Positions 1-8,318 of a stretch of DNA of 41,143 nt are shown here, piece after piece. Origin of the DNA: an uncultured Muribaculaceae bacterium (GTDB taxonomy: Bacteria; Bacteroidota; Bacteroidia; Bacteroidales; Muribaculaceae). Position 1 is the stretch's first letter, and each line of letters begins with the position of its first letter. A program made the position numbers and the translations under genes. The stretch lies in assembly GCA_947629175.1 (NCBI GenBank), contig CANRCT010000030.1, positions 1 through 41,143 of the forward strand. Direction: 5' to 3'. The notes below the pieces were generated by a model that had not been told where the DNA came from, ran no database searches, and saw only the letters and a list, made by a program, of their open reading frames with translations.

Positions 1-46
1 CGGCTATAAGAAGCGATATGATGAATATGATGGCTATCCTGTGCAT
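1..46 (-). CDS. Partial CDS: N-terminus of an exported protein
   Basis: An ATG at 46 on the minus strand opens a frame that runs off the left edge. The 15 visible residues (MHRIAIIFIISLLIA) have one basic residue followed by a hydrophobic run, as in a signal peptide or N-terminal membrane anchor. A perfect TAnnTTTG -7 box lies 20 bases upstream, which supports a genuine gene start. The product cannot be named from so little sequence. Confidence 0.6.
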   Translation of the reverse strand, partial: MHRIAIIFIISLLIA

Positions 47-65
47 GATATTAGGTATTAGGCTG

Positions 66-73
66 CAAAGTTA
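66..73 (-). promoter_or_regulatory. -7 box for the left-edge gene
   Basis: Reads TAACTTTG on the minus strand, a perfect match to the Bacteroidetes -7 consensus TAnnTTTG. It sits 20 bases before the ATG at 46. No convincing -33 TTG is seen. Confidence 0.55.
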
Positions 74-90
74 AGCAATTATCCTCGGGC

Positions 91-124
91 GTTATGAGCT
101 GAAGCAGCTTCAGGTGTTCATAAC
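91..124. repeat. Nested inverted repeat, possible terminator after the MscS gene
   Basis: Outer arms 91-97 and 118-124 (gttatga/tcataac) and inner arms 99-105 and 107-113 (ctgaagc/gcttcag) are both perfectly complementary. It lies downstream of the MscS gene on the minus strand, but no T-run follows, so its role as an intrinsic terminator is uncertain. Confidence 0.4.
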
Positions 125-170
125 TCCAATCGGATGGGCAGATGTGCGGCGGCAGCCTGGAAGCTGCGGG

Positions 171-1268
171 TCAGGAGGGGGTGGAAACTATGTGGACGTC
201 CATCTGGGGGAAGGGGAAGCTGATGCCAGCGGAGGGGAGCTCGGTGTAAATGCGGCGCATGACGGTGTTGTAGAGGGCCCAGTAGTCGGATGTGCGGGCC
301 CATGCGCGGACGGTCAGGTTGACGCTGCTGTCGGCGAGGGCGGAGATGGTGACGGTAGGATCGGCCACCGGGTTCTGGGTGAGGGCGCGTATGGCGGCTT
401 CGGTCTGGCGCTGGTGCTCAAGGAGCCGGCGGCGATGGGAGCTGAAAAGCCGTTTTATCCACGATTTGCGCGGAGCCTGTCCGTCGGCGGCCGACGCTGA
501 AGAGCTGTCAGTGTCGTCTGTCGACGGATCATCCTCGGGCCGGACGTCGGCGGCACGCACTACCAGAGGCTCGTCGGCGAGTATGGCGAGTATAGCCCGC
601 TCGGCAGTGGCGAAATCGTCGCCGTAGGATATGCCTATATCCCACTGCACGCGGCGGTAGCGCTGGCGCGACCAGTTGTTGATGCTGCCGGTCGACAGGC
701 CTCCGTTGGGTATGATGATCGACTTGTTGTCGGGGGTGCAGATGATGGTGTGGAATATCTGTATCTCGGTGACAGTGCCGGCGAATCCCTGCGCTTCGAT
801 ATAGTCGCCGATCTTGTAGGGCTTGAGGAGCAGTATGAGCACTCCTCCGGCAAAGTTCTGGAGGGTGCCGCTCAATGCCATGCCGATGGCTACGCCGACG
901 GAGGCGAATACGGCCAGGAACGAGGATGTGTTGATGCCCAGTATGCCTATTACCGTGATGATCAGGATGAAGTAGAGCAGTATCTTGATGAGGCTGAGCA
1001 CGAATGTGGTGAGCGACTGCTCCACGTTGCGGCGGTGGAGTATGGTGGCGGTGATGGTGAAGAGGCGGCGGATGATGAACTTGCCGACGTAGAACACCAG
1101 TATGGCTATGGCCAGATGTATGGCGAATTCGACGAGTCCCGACACCATGCGGTTGATCAGTTCGTCGAACGACAGCGATTTGAGCGCCTTGAGATCCTGC
1201 GCGGGAGTGGGTATGGAGTCGGCAGGGAGAGTGAGGGGTATCTGTGCGAGCAGTGAGTAAAGGTTCAT
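171..1268 (-). CDS. MscS-family mechanosensitive ion channel
   Basis: Small-conductance mechanosensitive channel of the inner membrane, which opens under membrane tension to release solutes during hypo-osmotic shock. Visible: an N-terminal periplasmic stretch, transmembrane segments near residues 45-65 and 88-110, then the glycine/alanine-rich pore helix around 113-148 (AIGMALSGTLQNFAGG), followed by the beta domain with PYKIGDYIE and IPNGGLSTGSINNWS. At 365 residues it is longer than the E. coli MscS type (286). Much of the excess is a charged, Ser/Asp-rich then Arg/Lys-rich insert at about 241-301, placed within the cytoplasmic C-terminal alpha/beta domain; the usual ending (ADSSVNLTVRAW) resumes after it. 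It starts 35 bases after the clostripain-like gene stops, with no -7 box in the gap, so the two are probably co-transcribed. The family is confident; the effect of the insert is unknown. Confidence 0.93.
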   Translation of the reverse strand: MNLYSLLAQIPLTLPADSIPTPAQDLKALKSLSFDELINRMVSGLVEFAIHLAIAILVFYVGKFIIRRLFTITATILHRRNVEQSLTTFVLSLIKILLYFILIITVIGILGINTSSFLAVFASVGVAIGMALSGTLQNFAGGVLILLLKPYKIGDYIEAQGFAGTVTEIQIFHTIICTPDNKSIIIPNGGLSTGSINNWSRQRYRRVQWDIGISYGDDFATAERAILAILADEPLVVRAADVRPEDDPSTDDTDSSSASAADGQAPRKSWIKRLFSSHRRRLLEHQRQTEAAIRALTQNPVADPTVTISALADSSVNLTVRAWARTSDYWALYNTVMRRIYTELPSAGISFPFPQMDVHIVSTPS

Positions 1269-1303
1269 GTAAGGTCGTATTGGTTATGATTGAAAATGGT
1301 CAT

Positions 1304-2491
1304 TCAGTCGATCTGATATGAGGGGTTGAGCGATGTGACGTCGCGGTGCCAGTCGAGATCGCGGTGGTTGTGCCACTGTATCGAGCGCGTGCCCTGGGTG
1401 TCGGTGGTGACCGAGGGGATGAAGCATCCCAGGCCGGTGTGGCGGCTCATGTCGAGCCCGTAGCTCGTCGGGGTGGCTCCCGCGTAGGTGACCGTGCGGG
1501 CGAAGGCCTCGTCCCAGGCCTGGATGAGCGAGGCATCCACCGGGAGAGCGCGTATATAGTCGGCCATATCCCAGGTGTATGACGGAATGCTGCGGCGGAA
1601 GTAGGGCACCCGGCTGTAACCGGCTTCGGGCACGGCGCCGGTGCGCATGATGGCTGCCGTGGCCTCCGCGAGCTGTCGGAGCGGATCGGTCATTATCACG
1701 GCAATAGAGCAGTAATTGTAGGATGCCGATGGCCCCATGTAGTAATCGAGGGTGTTAGAGGCGATTTGCGTCAGGTCGAGCTGGGGCTCGAACATGGCGG
1801 GAATATTTTCGGCGTAGGGCATTCCTTCGATGGGGAGCTCGGTGCCGGAAGCAATGATGGCTTTTGCGGCAGTGCGGAGCTGATAGGCCACCTCCACGCT
1901 GCTCATCAGGCAGCAGTCGAAATAGATGAAGTCGAAATTCTCGCCTTCGAGCGCCTGTGCAAGCGACGTCAGCTTCATTGTGGCGCGGCCTGCCGACGAG
2001 TTGTCATCCTGACCGAAAGAGAGGAGAGAGGCGGAACGCGACGAAGAGTCGTCGAGCCATCCGGTGCCGTGACTCCAGAGCACGAGGCCGCGCTGTGAGG
2101 CGGGGAAGAGCGACTCCACGTCGGCGAGCACCTGTTTCATGCGGGCGACCGACAGGCTCGACTCATCTTCGGAGTATGCTTTGACAATAGTGGTCTTGCC
2201 GGGAGTTATCACTTTCAGCTCGGGAGCTGCCGTAGCTCCGTCGTGATATACCACCAGATTGCCCCCGTTGAGTTTTCCGGCCAATGCTGCGGCCTCCATC
2301 TGGGCTATGTTGTTGTCGTCGACGTGGTAATATGATCCGAGATTGTTGTCGGCCACCATGTAGACGAGCACTGTGCGGTCGAGTCCGGAGGGTTCGGGTT
2401 CAGGCTCCGGTTCGGAGTTTGAGCATGATGAGATGGCTGCCGGCAAAATGGCGAGCAGCGTTATCAGCAGTCGTGTGAGGATTCTTTCCAT
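1304..2491 (-). CDS. Clostripain-family (C11) cysteine peptidase lipoprotein
   Basis: Probable surface or periplasmic cysteine protease of family C11, whose known members cleave after Arg or Lys. A lipoprotein signal peptide ends with ISSC (Cys23), followed by a Glu-Pro repeat linker (residues 27-34) that would hold the domain off the membrane. The catalytic dyad is visible as His141 in LWSHGTGW and the Cys193-Cys194 pair in FDCCLMSSVEVAYQL; in C11 enzymes the Cys after the Asp-containing beta strand is the nucleophile. The 395-residue length suits a single-domain Bacteroidales member. A -7 box at 2527-2534 precedes it and the MscS gene follows 35 bases downstream. Substrate and the need for autocleavage cannot be told from sequence. 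Confidence 0.9.
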   Translation of the reverse strand: MERILTRLLITLLAILPAAISSCSNSEPEPEPEPSGLDRTVLVYMVADNNLGSYYHVDDNNIAQMEAAALAGKLNGGNLVVYHDGATAAPELKVITPGKTTIVKAYSEDESSLSVARMKQVLADVESLFPASQRGLVLWSHGTGWLDDSSSRSASLLSFGQDDNSSAGRATMKLTSLAQALEGENFDFIYFDCCLMSSVEVAYQLRTAAKAIIASGTELPIEGMPYAENIPAMFEPQLDLTQIASNTLDYYMGPSASYNYCSIAVIMTDPLRQLAEATAAIMRTGAVPEAGYSRVPYFRRSIPSYTWDMADYIRALPVDASLIQAWDEAFARTVTYAGATPTSYGLDMSRHTGLGCFIPSVTTDTQGTRSIQWHNHRDLDWHRDVTSLNPSYQID

Positions 2492-2526
2492 TGATAAGAA
2501 GAGATGTAAAATGGTGTATAAGCATG

Positions 2527-2534
2527 CAAAGTTA
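2527..2534 (-). promoter_or_regulatory. -7 box for the C11 peptidase gene
   Basis: TAACTTTG on the minus strand, 35 bases upstream of the ATG at 2491, a perfect TAnnTTTG match. A -33 element is not obvious. Confidence 0.55.
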
Positions 2535-2630
2535 CTAATTTTCTCTCAAACCGGCAGTAGATGTGGCTTCTTGGGGCGTGACGTTAAAATGTGGCAACGG
2601 TTTTTAGCTGTAGATGTGTGAAAAGCCGTT

Positions 2631-2678
2631 AAAAAAAGAGCATCCACGCCTCTGTCGGAATGGGCTGAGGCGTGGATG
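2631..2678 (-). terminator. Intrinsic terminator of the GH95 gene
   Basis: On the minus strand a perfect 12-bp stem (arms 2667-2678 and 2641-2652) with a 14-base loop is followed by CTC and seven T (2637-2631). It begins 30 bases after the fucosidase stop codon. Confidence 0.85.
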
Positions 2679-2708
2679 TGAAGTTATGGAATATGAATTA
2701 GAGGCGTA

Positions 2709-5189
2709 TCAGCGCTGCGCTACGGCCTGGAGCGTGCCGGCGGCAGTGTCGGCTGTCACGCGGATGGTTTCGCCCGGCTTGGTGTCGACCGTGGCGCGGA
2801 GTCCTCTGTAGGCTATCTCGCACGGGCCTCCTTTTACCGACCTGATGAGCGCATAGTCGAGATTGCCGTCCTTGGCATAGACCGAAACCTCGAAATTGCC
2901 GCGGGCAAGCAGTCCCTCGATATGGCTGTCGGCCCAGTCCGACGGCAGTGCCGGCAGCAGGTTTATGACGCCTGTATGGCTCTGCATGAAGAGCTCGGCT
3001 ATGCCTGCGGTGCCACCGAAGTTTCCGTCGATCTGGAATGGCGGATGCACGTCCCAGAGATTGTCGGATGTGCCCTGGCGGAGAAGGTTCTTGAAGAGCG
3101 TATAGGCGTGGTCGCCGTCGAAGAGTCGCGCCCAGTGGTTGAGCTTCCATCCCATGCTCCATCCGGTGGCAGCGTCGCCACGTTCGCGCAGGGTCTGGCG
3201 TGCGGCGTCGGCGAGCACGGTGTCGGTCATGGCGTTGATGGTGCGTCCGGGATGCAGTCCGAAGAGGTGGTTGGTATGACGGTGACGGTCGTTGGGATCG
3301 TCGATGTCGTCAGTCCATTCCTGAAGCTGTCCGTGACTGCCCACCTGATAGGGTCTGATGCTGTCGAGCAGCCCCTGCCACTCTTTGACCGACTGCGGGT
3401 CGGTGTCGAGCGTGCGCGCCGCCTCGATGGCATCGAGCAGTATCTCGCGGGTGACGGCGTTGGCATATGTGGCTCCGAGGTCGCACTCTCCGTGTTCGGG
3501 CGAGTAGCTCGGGGCGGTGGTGTATGTGTCGCCGCTCTTGTGGAGAAGATCAGATGCGAAGTCGGCGCTCGACTTTATGATGGGATATCCCACCTCGCGG
3601 AGCCAGTCGGTGTCGCGGGTGTAGTCGTAATATTCCCATATCTGCGATGCAAGCCACGGGCCGGCGCTGGGATTGTAGTTCCAGCTCATCTGTCCGGAAT
3701 TGAGCGGAGCGGTGAATCCGAATATGTTGGCTGAGATGCTGGCGGTCCATCCTCTTGCGTTCCAATAGTCGCGCGCAGTGGCTTCTCCCGGCTTGACGAG
3801 GCCGCGGATATAGTCGATATAAGGCTCGAAACATTCGAGAAGATTGGTCGATGTGGCCGGCCAATAGTTCATCTGCACGTTGATGTTGTTGTGGTAGTCC
3901 ACTCGCCACGGGCCGTCGATGTTGTTGTGCCATAGTCCCTGCAGGTTGGCGGGCATCGTGCCCGGGCGCGACGACGATATGAGGAGATAGCGGCCGAAGT
4001 TGAAATATGTCTCTTCGAGACCATGGTCGGCGGCGCTGTCACGGTAGGCGACAAGGCGGCGGTCGGTGGGCAGCGGAGCGGGGCGCTCCTGACCGGGATT
4101 GATGGCGAGGCGCACTCTGCCGTAGAGGCCGAGATAGTCGTCGAGATGGTCGGCGTAGAGCCTGTCGTAGCTCTTGCGCGACGCGGCGTCGATGATCTTG
4201 TTGACGGTCACGGCGGGATCACCTCCGACAAAGGCTTTGGCGTCGGTCGGATCGGGGTCGAGGTTCATGCGGTAGTCGGTATCGCCGGCTATGAGGAATT
4301 CCACGTCGTCGGCTCCGCTGACGGTGAGCGTGCGGGCCTCGGCATCAGCCTTGACGGTGCCCTCGCCGCTTACCTTGGCCTCCACGCGCATCGCCCAGCG
4401 CATGCCGTTGTTGTCGAGATGTCCCTGATAGAGGAGGCTGTTGGATCCTTCGGCGGTCACTTTGTCGACCGTCTGGGGAGTGGCGAATGTCAGCTCAAGG
4501 TTCTGCGCTCCTCCATCCGACTGGAAACGCCACACCATGACGCTGTCGGGGTAGGAGCAGAAGTAGCGGCGCGCATATCTTACGCTGTCGGCCGTAAAGC
4601 TTACCAGAGCCACCGACTTGTCGAGATTGAGCACGCGGCGGTAGTCGCTCACCTTGGATTCGTCGATGGAGGTGGCCACGAGGATCTCGCCCATCTCGGT
4701 ATAGGTGCCGAACACGTTGCGGTCGTAGTCGACCGTTCCGCGGAATTCTCTCGACACCATGCGTCCGGCTTTCTCGTTTTCTCCTTTTTCAAGCAGCTGA
4801 CGGATGGAATCGAGCGTGGCGGGATCGACCTTGCGGTTCATTGCCCAATAGCGTTCCGGACCGGTGCCCGGGCCTCCCATCCAGAGCGTTTTCTCGTTGA
4901 TGACCACTCGTTCGCGGGCCACAGATCCGAGTATTGAGCCGCCAAGGGAGCCGTTGCCGATGGGGAGCGAGCGTGATTCCCACTCGCGGTCGGGATTGGT
5001 CGGAGCTCCTGAGAAATCATTGATGGTCCACGGGGCGCTCGTCTGCGACGATGTCGGGGTGTCGAACCAGATGGAGTTGCCGGCGATGTAGTCGTCGGCT
5101 GTTGGCATCGGAGCTTTCTGCCCTGCGCATCCGGCCGCGGCCGCTGCGGCAGTCAGAGCTATCGCTGCCGAGAATGTCTTGAAAGTCAT
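2709..5189 (-). CDS. Glycoside hydrolase family 95 (alpha-L-fucosidase-type)
   Basis: Likely exo-acting inverting alpha-L-fucosidase removing terminal fucose from host or plant glycans. Family layout is seen: N-terminal beta-sandwich (about 50-330), linker, (alpha/alpha)6 barrel (about 370-740) and C-terminal beta domain. Residues that map to the characterised bifidobacterial GH95 active site appear present: NNINVQMNYWP (about 434-444, the Asn pair that activates water), SPEHGE (about 563-568, candidate general acid Glu) and QIDGNFGG (719-726, Asp). The N-terminus is hydrophobic and ends in AAGC (Cys21), suggesting lipidation, so it probably sits in the periplasm or on the cell surface. It has its own -7 box (5239-5246) and terminator, with an SGNH esterase just upstream on the same strand. 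Some GH95 members act on alpha-L-galactosides, so the exact substrate is open. Confidence 0.92.
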   Translation of the reverse strand: MTFKTFSAAIALTAAAAAAGCAGQKAPMPTADDYIAGNSIWFDTPTSSQTSAPWTINDFSGAPTNPDREWESRSLPIGNGSLGGSILGSVARERVVINEKTLWMGGPGTGPERYWAMNRKVDPATLDSIRQLLEKGENEKAGRMVSREFRGTVDYDRNVFGTYTEMGEILVATSIDESKVSDYRRVLNLDKSVALVSFTADSVRYARRYFCSYPDSVMVWRFQSDGGAQNLELTFATPQTVDKVTAEGSNSLLYQGHLDNNGMRWAMRVEAKVSGEGTVKADAEARTLTVSGADDVEFLIAGDTDYRMNLDPDPTDAKAFVGGDPAVTVNKIIDAASRKSYDRLYADHLDDYLGLYGRVRLAINPGQERPAPLPTDRRLVAYRDSAADHGLEETYFNFGRYLLISSSRPGTMPANLQGLWHNNIDGPWRVDYHNNINVQMNYWPATSTNLLECFEPYIDYIRGLVKPGEATARDYWNARGWTASISANIFGFTAPLNSGQMSWNYNPSAGPWLASQIWEYYDYTRDTDWLREVGYPIIKSSADFASDLLHKSGDTYTTAPSYSPEHGECDLGATYANAVTREILLDAIEAARTLDTDPQSVKEWQGLLDSIRPYQVGSHGQLQEWTDDIDDPNDRHRHTNHLFGLHPGRTINAMTDTVLADAARQTLRERGDAATGWSMGWKLNHWARLFDGDHAYTLFKNLLRQGTSDNLWDVHPPFQIDGNFGGTAGIAELFMQSHTGVINLLPALPSDWADSHIEGLLARGNFEVSVYAKDGNLDYALIRSVKGGPCEIAYRGLRATVDTKPGETIRVTADTAAGTLQAVAQR

Positions 5190-5238
5190 GCTTTGATATG
5201 TTTTTTCATGGAGCAGTGCCCCGGGTTTATTAAGTTTG

Positions 5239-5246
5239 CAAATTTA
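5239..5246 (-). promoter_or_regulatory. -7 box for the GH95 gene
   Basis: TAAATTTG on the minus strand, 49 bases upstream of the ATG at 5189, inside the 85-base gap between the esterase and fucosidase genes. It suggests that the fucosidase can be transcribed independently. Confidence 0.5.
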
Positions 5247-5274
5247 CTGAATGCCTGTCGATCCGGCAGTCGGT

Positions 5275-6903
5275 TTAATGTTTTTTAATGGCTTTACCGC
5301 TGTCATGGCACAGCTTTGCCACAATATGGGGAGCTATCAGCGCGTAGCCGTCGTCGTTGGGGTGAAGTCCGTCGCGGAACAGCCGCTCCTGGATCTTGCC
5401 GTCGGGGCCGAGCAGCTCTACTCCGGGATTGATGTAATGGCACCCCTTGTCGGCAGCAAGGCTTTCGAGCGATCGATTGATCTCTTCCACAAGCGGCTCG
5501 CGGCCGCGCCGGGGCAGCAGGCCTGCGAGTATGATCCTTGCCTGCGGCTGCCGCCGGCCTATGGCTTCGAGGAGATGTCCGATGCCGTCGACGATCTCGG
5601 CGGGAGTGTTGAACGCCAGATTGTTGGTGCCGATCATCACTACGATGTTGTCGGCCGCAGTCCCGTCGAGCTCGCCGTGATACACCCGCCAGAGCACGTT
5701 CTCTATTTTGTCCCATCCGCATCCCATGTTGGCGAAGCCCTCGGGCTCCATGAATTTCCGCCATGTCTCGGGGCCGCTTTTCCGGCGGCTGCCCGGTTCG
5801 CCTCCCCAGTATTGCACTATGGAGTTGCCTATAATGAGATTTGCCGGCTTCACGCTGTCGACGTATCGGCATATGTCGAGATGGCGCTGATGCCAGTCGT
5901 AGGTGCCTATGTCGCGCCGCTGGCTGACGGCCACCGTGGTAGTGGGCCGTCCTTCCGGCATGTCCAGAATCTCCCTCGCTCTGGCCTCGATGGTTACTGC
6001 CTGGCGGCGTGAGTCGGTGGCGCCGAGGTAGTGCAGCCGTTCTGTGCCGGCCTTGACGAGGGAGTCGCAGGCCGGACGCAGCGAGTTGTAGCGGTCGACC
6101 ACCATGACGGGCGCTTCGGAGCCGGCGCTTCGGAGCCGGCCGATGGCTGAGATTATAGCCGAGGCTTGTGCCTTGCCGTTTCCGGCGCCGGCTAAGTCGA
6201 GTATGCAGAGACGCGGACCGGAGGCGGCGACGAGTTCTGACGCGGCGTCAACATCCATGCTCTTGCCGTCAGCAGCGAGACTGACCACCGGCAGGTCCAG
6301 ATTGCGCTGCAGGGCCGGAACCCAGTCAAGCGCCTCGCGGCCGTCGCTGCAAATACCGACAGCCATTATCGGGCGTCTGTTGTCGGCTGGGACGAATCTG
6401 ATTTTCGACTGACGTGGCACTCCGAGCTCCAGACTTCCCACTCTTGATGACGGCAGATAATAACGGTACTCGCAGTCGGGCTTGAGATCGGCCGCAATAC
6501 CGTCGCTGACGAAAAGGCCCTCAGAGGTTTGAGGACAACGGTGCCATGCGCCGTCGCGGTCCACGCGGAAGAGCTCGCCCATATCCGATCCGTCGCCTGC
6601 CGCAGCCGATATTCTGACTCTGATTTCGTGCGCGTCGGTAAAAAAGCTTACGCTCAGACCGTCGGCGGTCAGCCACTGCTCTTTCAGCGAGGGATCAAAT
6701 TCGGTCAGAGCGCTTTGGGGGAGCCGCAGATAGGTGCCTGAGGCTCCGGGCACCTGATTCAGCACTGTCGGGAAGCCCGCTTCCATCGGATTGTGCCATA
6801 CTGTGGAGTCGGGCTGCATGGCTGCGCGTGTCGTGAGGCCGATGCTGATGGTCATGAATATGGCCATTATCGTCTGCAGCGGCCGTGGATTAGTGGGGTT
6901 CAT
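5275..6903 (-). CDS. Multidomain SGNH/GDSL hydrolase (esterase/acetylhydrolase-like)
   Basis: Exported esterase-like enzyme that probably removes acyl groups from carbohydrates. A signal peptide (about 1-28) is followed by a beta-rich region (about 35-165). A first SGNH-like fold (about 178-310) shows GICSDGRE, VVSLAADGKS and CILDLAGAG but no recognisable DxxH block. A complete C-terminal SGNH domain (about 350-540) has GNSI (Ser361) as block I, the conserved Gly in NMGCGWD (about 393-398), GTNN (425-428) as block III and DGLHP (Asp511, His514) as block V, completing the Ser-Gly-Asn-His set. Only the second module looks catalytic. It lies upstream of the GH95 fucosidase on the same strand, so esterase and fucosidase may act on the same acylated, fucosylated glycan. 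A good promoter (TTG-N20-TAATTTTG) lies at 6995-7025. The substrate is not predictable. Confidence 0.85.
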   Translation of the reverse strand: MNPTNPRPLQTIMAIFMTISIGLTTRAAMQPDSTVWHNPMEAGFPTVLNQVPGASGTYLRLPQSALTEFDPSLKEQWLTADGLSVSFFTDAHEIRVRISAAAGDGSDMGELFRVDRDGAWHRCPQTSEGLFVSDGIAADLKPDCEYRYYLPSSRVGSLELGVPRQSKIRFVPADNRRPIMAVGICSDGREALDWVPALQRNLDLPVVSLAADGKSMDVDAASELVAASGPRLCILDLAGAGNGKAQASAIISAIGRLRSAGSEAPVMVVDRYNSLRPACDSLVKAGTERLHYLGATDSRRQAVTIEARAREILDMPEGRPTTTVAVSQRRDIGTYDWHQRHLDICRYVDSVKPANLIIGNSIVQYWGGEPGSRRKSGPETWRKFMEPEGFANMGCGWDKIENVLWRVYHGELDGTAADNIVVMIGTNNLAFNTPAEIVDGIGHLLEAIGRRQPQARIILAGLLPRRGREPLVEEINRSLESLAADKGCHYINPGVELLGPDGKIQERLFRDGLHPNDDGYALIAPHIVAKLCHDSGKAIKKH

Positions 6904-6994
6904 TGCTGGTATGATGGTTTATCGGATAATGATCGGCTCGTCTCTCCCGGCTTTCTGCTTTATGGCCGCCGGGAACAGATTCCCCTCTCAGAGG

Positions 6995-7025
6995 CAAAAT
7001 TAGTGATTGTGCGATGAAAATGCAA
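6995..7025 (-). promoter_or_regulatory. Bacteroidetes promoter for the SGNH gene
   Basis: On the minus strand TTG (7025-7023), a 20-base spacer and TAATTTTG (7002-6995), matching both the -33 and -7 elements. The predicted leader is roughly 90 bases. Confidence 0.65.
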
Positions 7026-7119
7026 TACATGGCGACACCCGTTGATGCGATAATCGGTATTTCGGAGGGTATGAAACGTAAAAAAATATTAAATACCGAG
7101 GATGTTTAAGGATTTCCAT

Positions 7120-7127
7120 TAATTTTG
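7120..7127 (+). promoter_or_regulatory. -7 box for the ROK kinase gene
   Basis: TAATTTTG, a perfect TAnnTTTG match, 38 bases upstream of the ATG at 7166. The -33 region is AT-rich without a clear TTG. Confidence 0.55.
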
Positions 7128-7165
7128 CAGCTAATAAAAATCTTATCTCTTAAATCAAATCCACG

Positions 7166-8185
7166 ATGGTAAACAGCAAGCCTTATGTGATCGGTATCGA
7201 CATGGGTGGCACCAATACGGTGTTCGGTATTGTCGATGCACGCGGTGTGGTCCTCACCAGCGACTCGATCAAGACAAAAAAACATTCCAATATCAACGAC
7301 TATATCGACGAGCTCTACACGGAGACCATGAGGCTTGTTCGCGCTATCGACGCCGAAGGCAAGATTTTCGGTATCGGCGTGGGCGCCCCCAATGCCAACT
7401 ATTTCACCGGCATGATCGAGGACGGCGTCAATCTTCCCTGGCCTACCCCGGTGCCTTTCGCGCAACTCCTCTCCGATAAGTTCGGTATCCCTGTTGCCAT
7501 CACCAACGACGCCAACGCCGCAGCTATCGGTGAAATGACCTATGGCGCGGCACGCGGACTGAAAGATTTCATCATGATCACGCTCGGCACCGGAGTGGGC
7601 AGCGGCATTGTCATCAACGGACAGCTCGTGTATGGCCACGACGGTTTCGCCGGAGAGCTCGGCCACGTGATAGTGAAGCGCAACAACGGCCGTCTCTGCG
7701 GATGCGGACGCGCTGGATGCCTGGAGACATATTGCTCTGCCACCGGTGTGGCCCGTACGGCCCGCGAGTTCCTTGAGATCCGCACCGAGCCGTCGGTGCT
7801 CCGCGACATTCCTGTCGACGCCATCACCTCCAAGGATGTCTATGACGCAGCCATGAACGGCGACAAGATCTCCAAAGAGATATTCGAATATACCGGTACG
7901 ATACTGGGCGAGGCGCTGGCCGACTTCACGGCTTTCTCGTCGCCCGAGGCGTTCGTGCTTTTCGGCGGACTTGCCAAGAGCGGCGAGCTCCTGCTCAAAC
8001 CGCTCCGTGAATCCATGGAACGCAACATGCTCAGCATCTACAAGGGCAAGGTAAAGGTGCTCCTTTCGGAGCTCCGCGAAGCTGATGCCGCAGTGCTGGG
8101 CGCCAGCGCTCTCGGATGGGAAGCCAAGCCGGCCACGGCTCCCGTGCCCCCCGCATCGGCAGCTCCTGCCGCTCCGCAGCCCTGA
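7166..8185 (+). CDS. ROK-family sugar kinase (glucokinase-like)
   Basis: Cytoplasmic ATP-dependent hexose kinase, probably phosphorylating glucose or an N-acyl hexosamine. The N-terminal phosphate-binding loop is GIDMGGTN (10-17). The catalytic Asp is in TNDAN (Asp115). The ROK signature includes GELGH (163-167) and the zinc-binding CGCGRAGC (Cys178, Cys180, Cys185), with His167 as the fourth ligand in known ROK structures. The length of 339 is slightly above the usual 300-325 because the C-terminus carries an Ala/Pro-rich tail from about residue 320. It is a single gene transcribed towards recQ, with a hairpin between them. ROK specificity cannot be assigned safely from sequence, so no symbol is given. 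Confidence 0.92.
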   Translation: MVNSKPYVIGIDMGGTNTVFGIVDARGVVLTSDSIKTKKHSNINDYIDELYTETMRLVRAIDAEGKIFGIGVGAPNANYFTGMIEDGVNLPWPTPVPFAQLLSDKFGIPVAITNDANAAAIGEMTYGAARGLKDFIMITLGTGVGSGIVINGQLVYGHDGFAGELGHVIVKRNNGRLCGCGRAGCLETYCSATGVARTAREFLEIRTEPSVLRDIPVDAITSKDVYDAAMNGDKISKEIFEYTGTILGEALADFTAFSSPEAFVLFGGLAKSGELLLKPLRESMERNMLSIYKGKVKVLLSELREADAAVLGASALGWEAKPATAPVPPASAAPAAPQP

Positions 8186-8246
8186 TGCCGCCGGAGCGCT
8201 CCAACGACTACTTTTTGTGTAAAGAATCATAAGTTTAGTTAAATGG

Positions 8247-8283
8247 CATGTCCCCTTACGACCGTGAGGCCGTAGGGGGGATG
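8247..8283. terminator. Hairpin between convergent ROK kinase and recQ genes
   Basis: Arms catg-tcccc-ttacg (from 8247) and cgta-gggggg-atg (to 8283) pair with small bulges. T-rich sequence (ttctttgt) follows on the plus side and A/T-rich sequence on the other side. The position between two convergent stops fits a bidirectional terminator, but the stem is imperfect. Confidence 0.5.
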
Positions 8284-8318
8284 TTCTTTGTATGACCGCC
8301 GGAGCGGCCGGAATCCTG

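Noticed and set aside
4023-4937. Plus-strand frame of 304 codons inside the GH95 gene
   Set aside because: Composition is Gly/Val/Ala-rich and repetitive as in reverse-complement reading of GC-rich genes; GH95 motifs on the other strand are complete.
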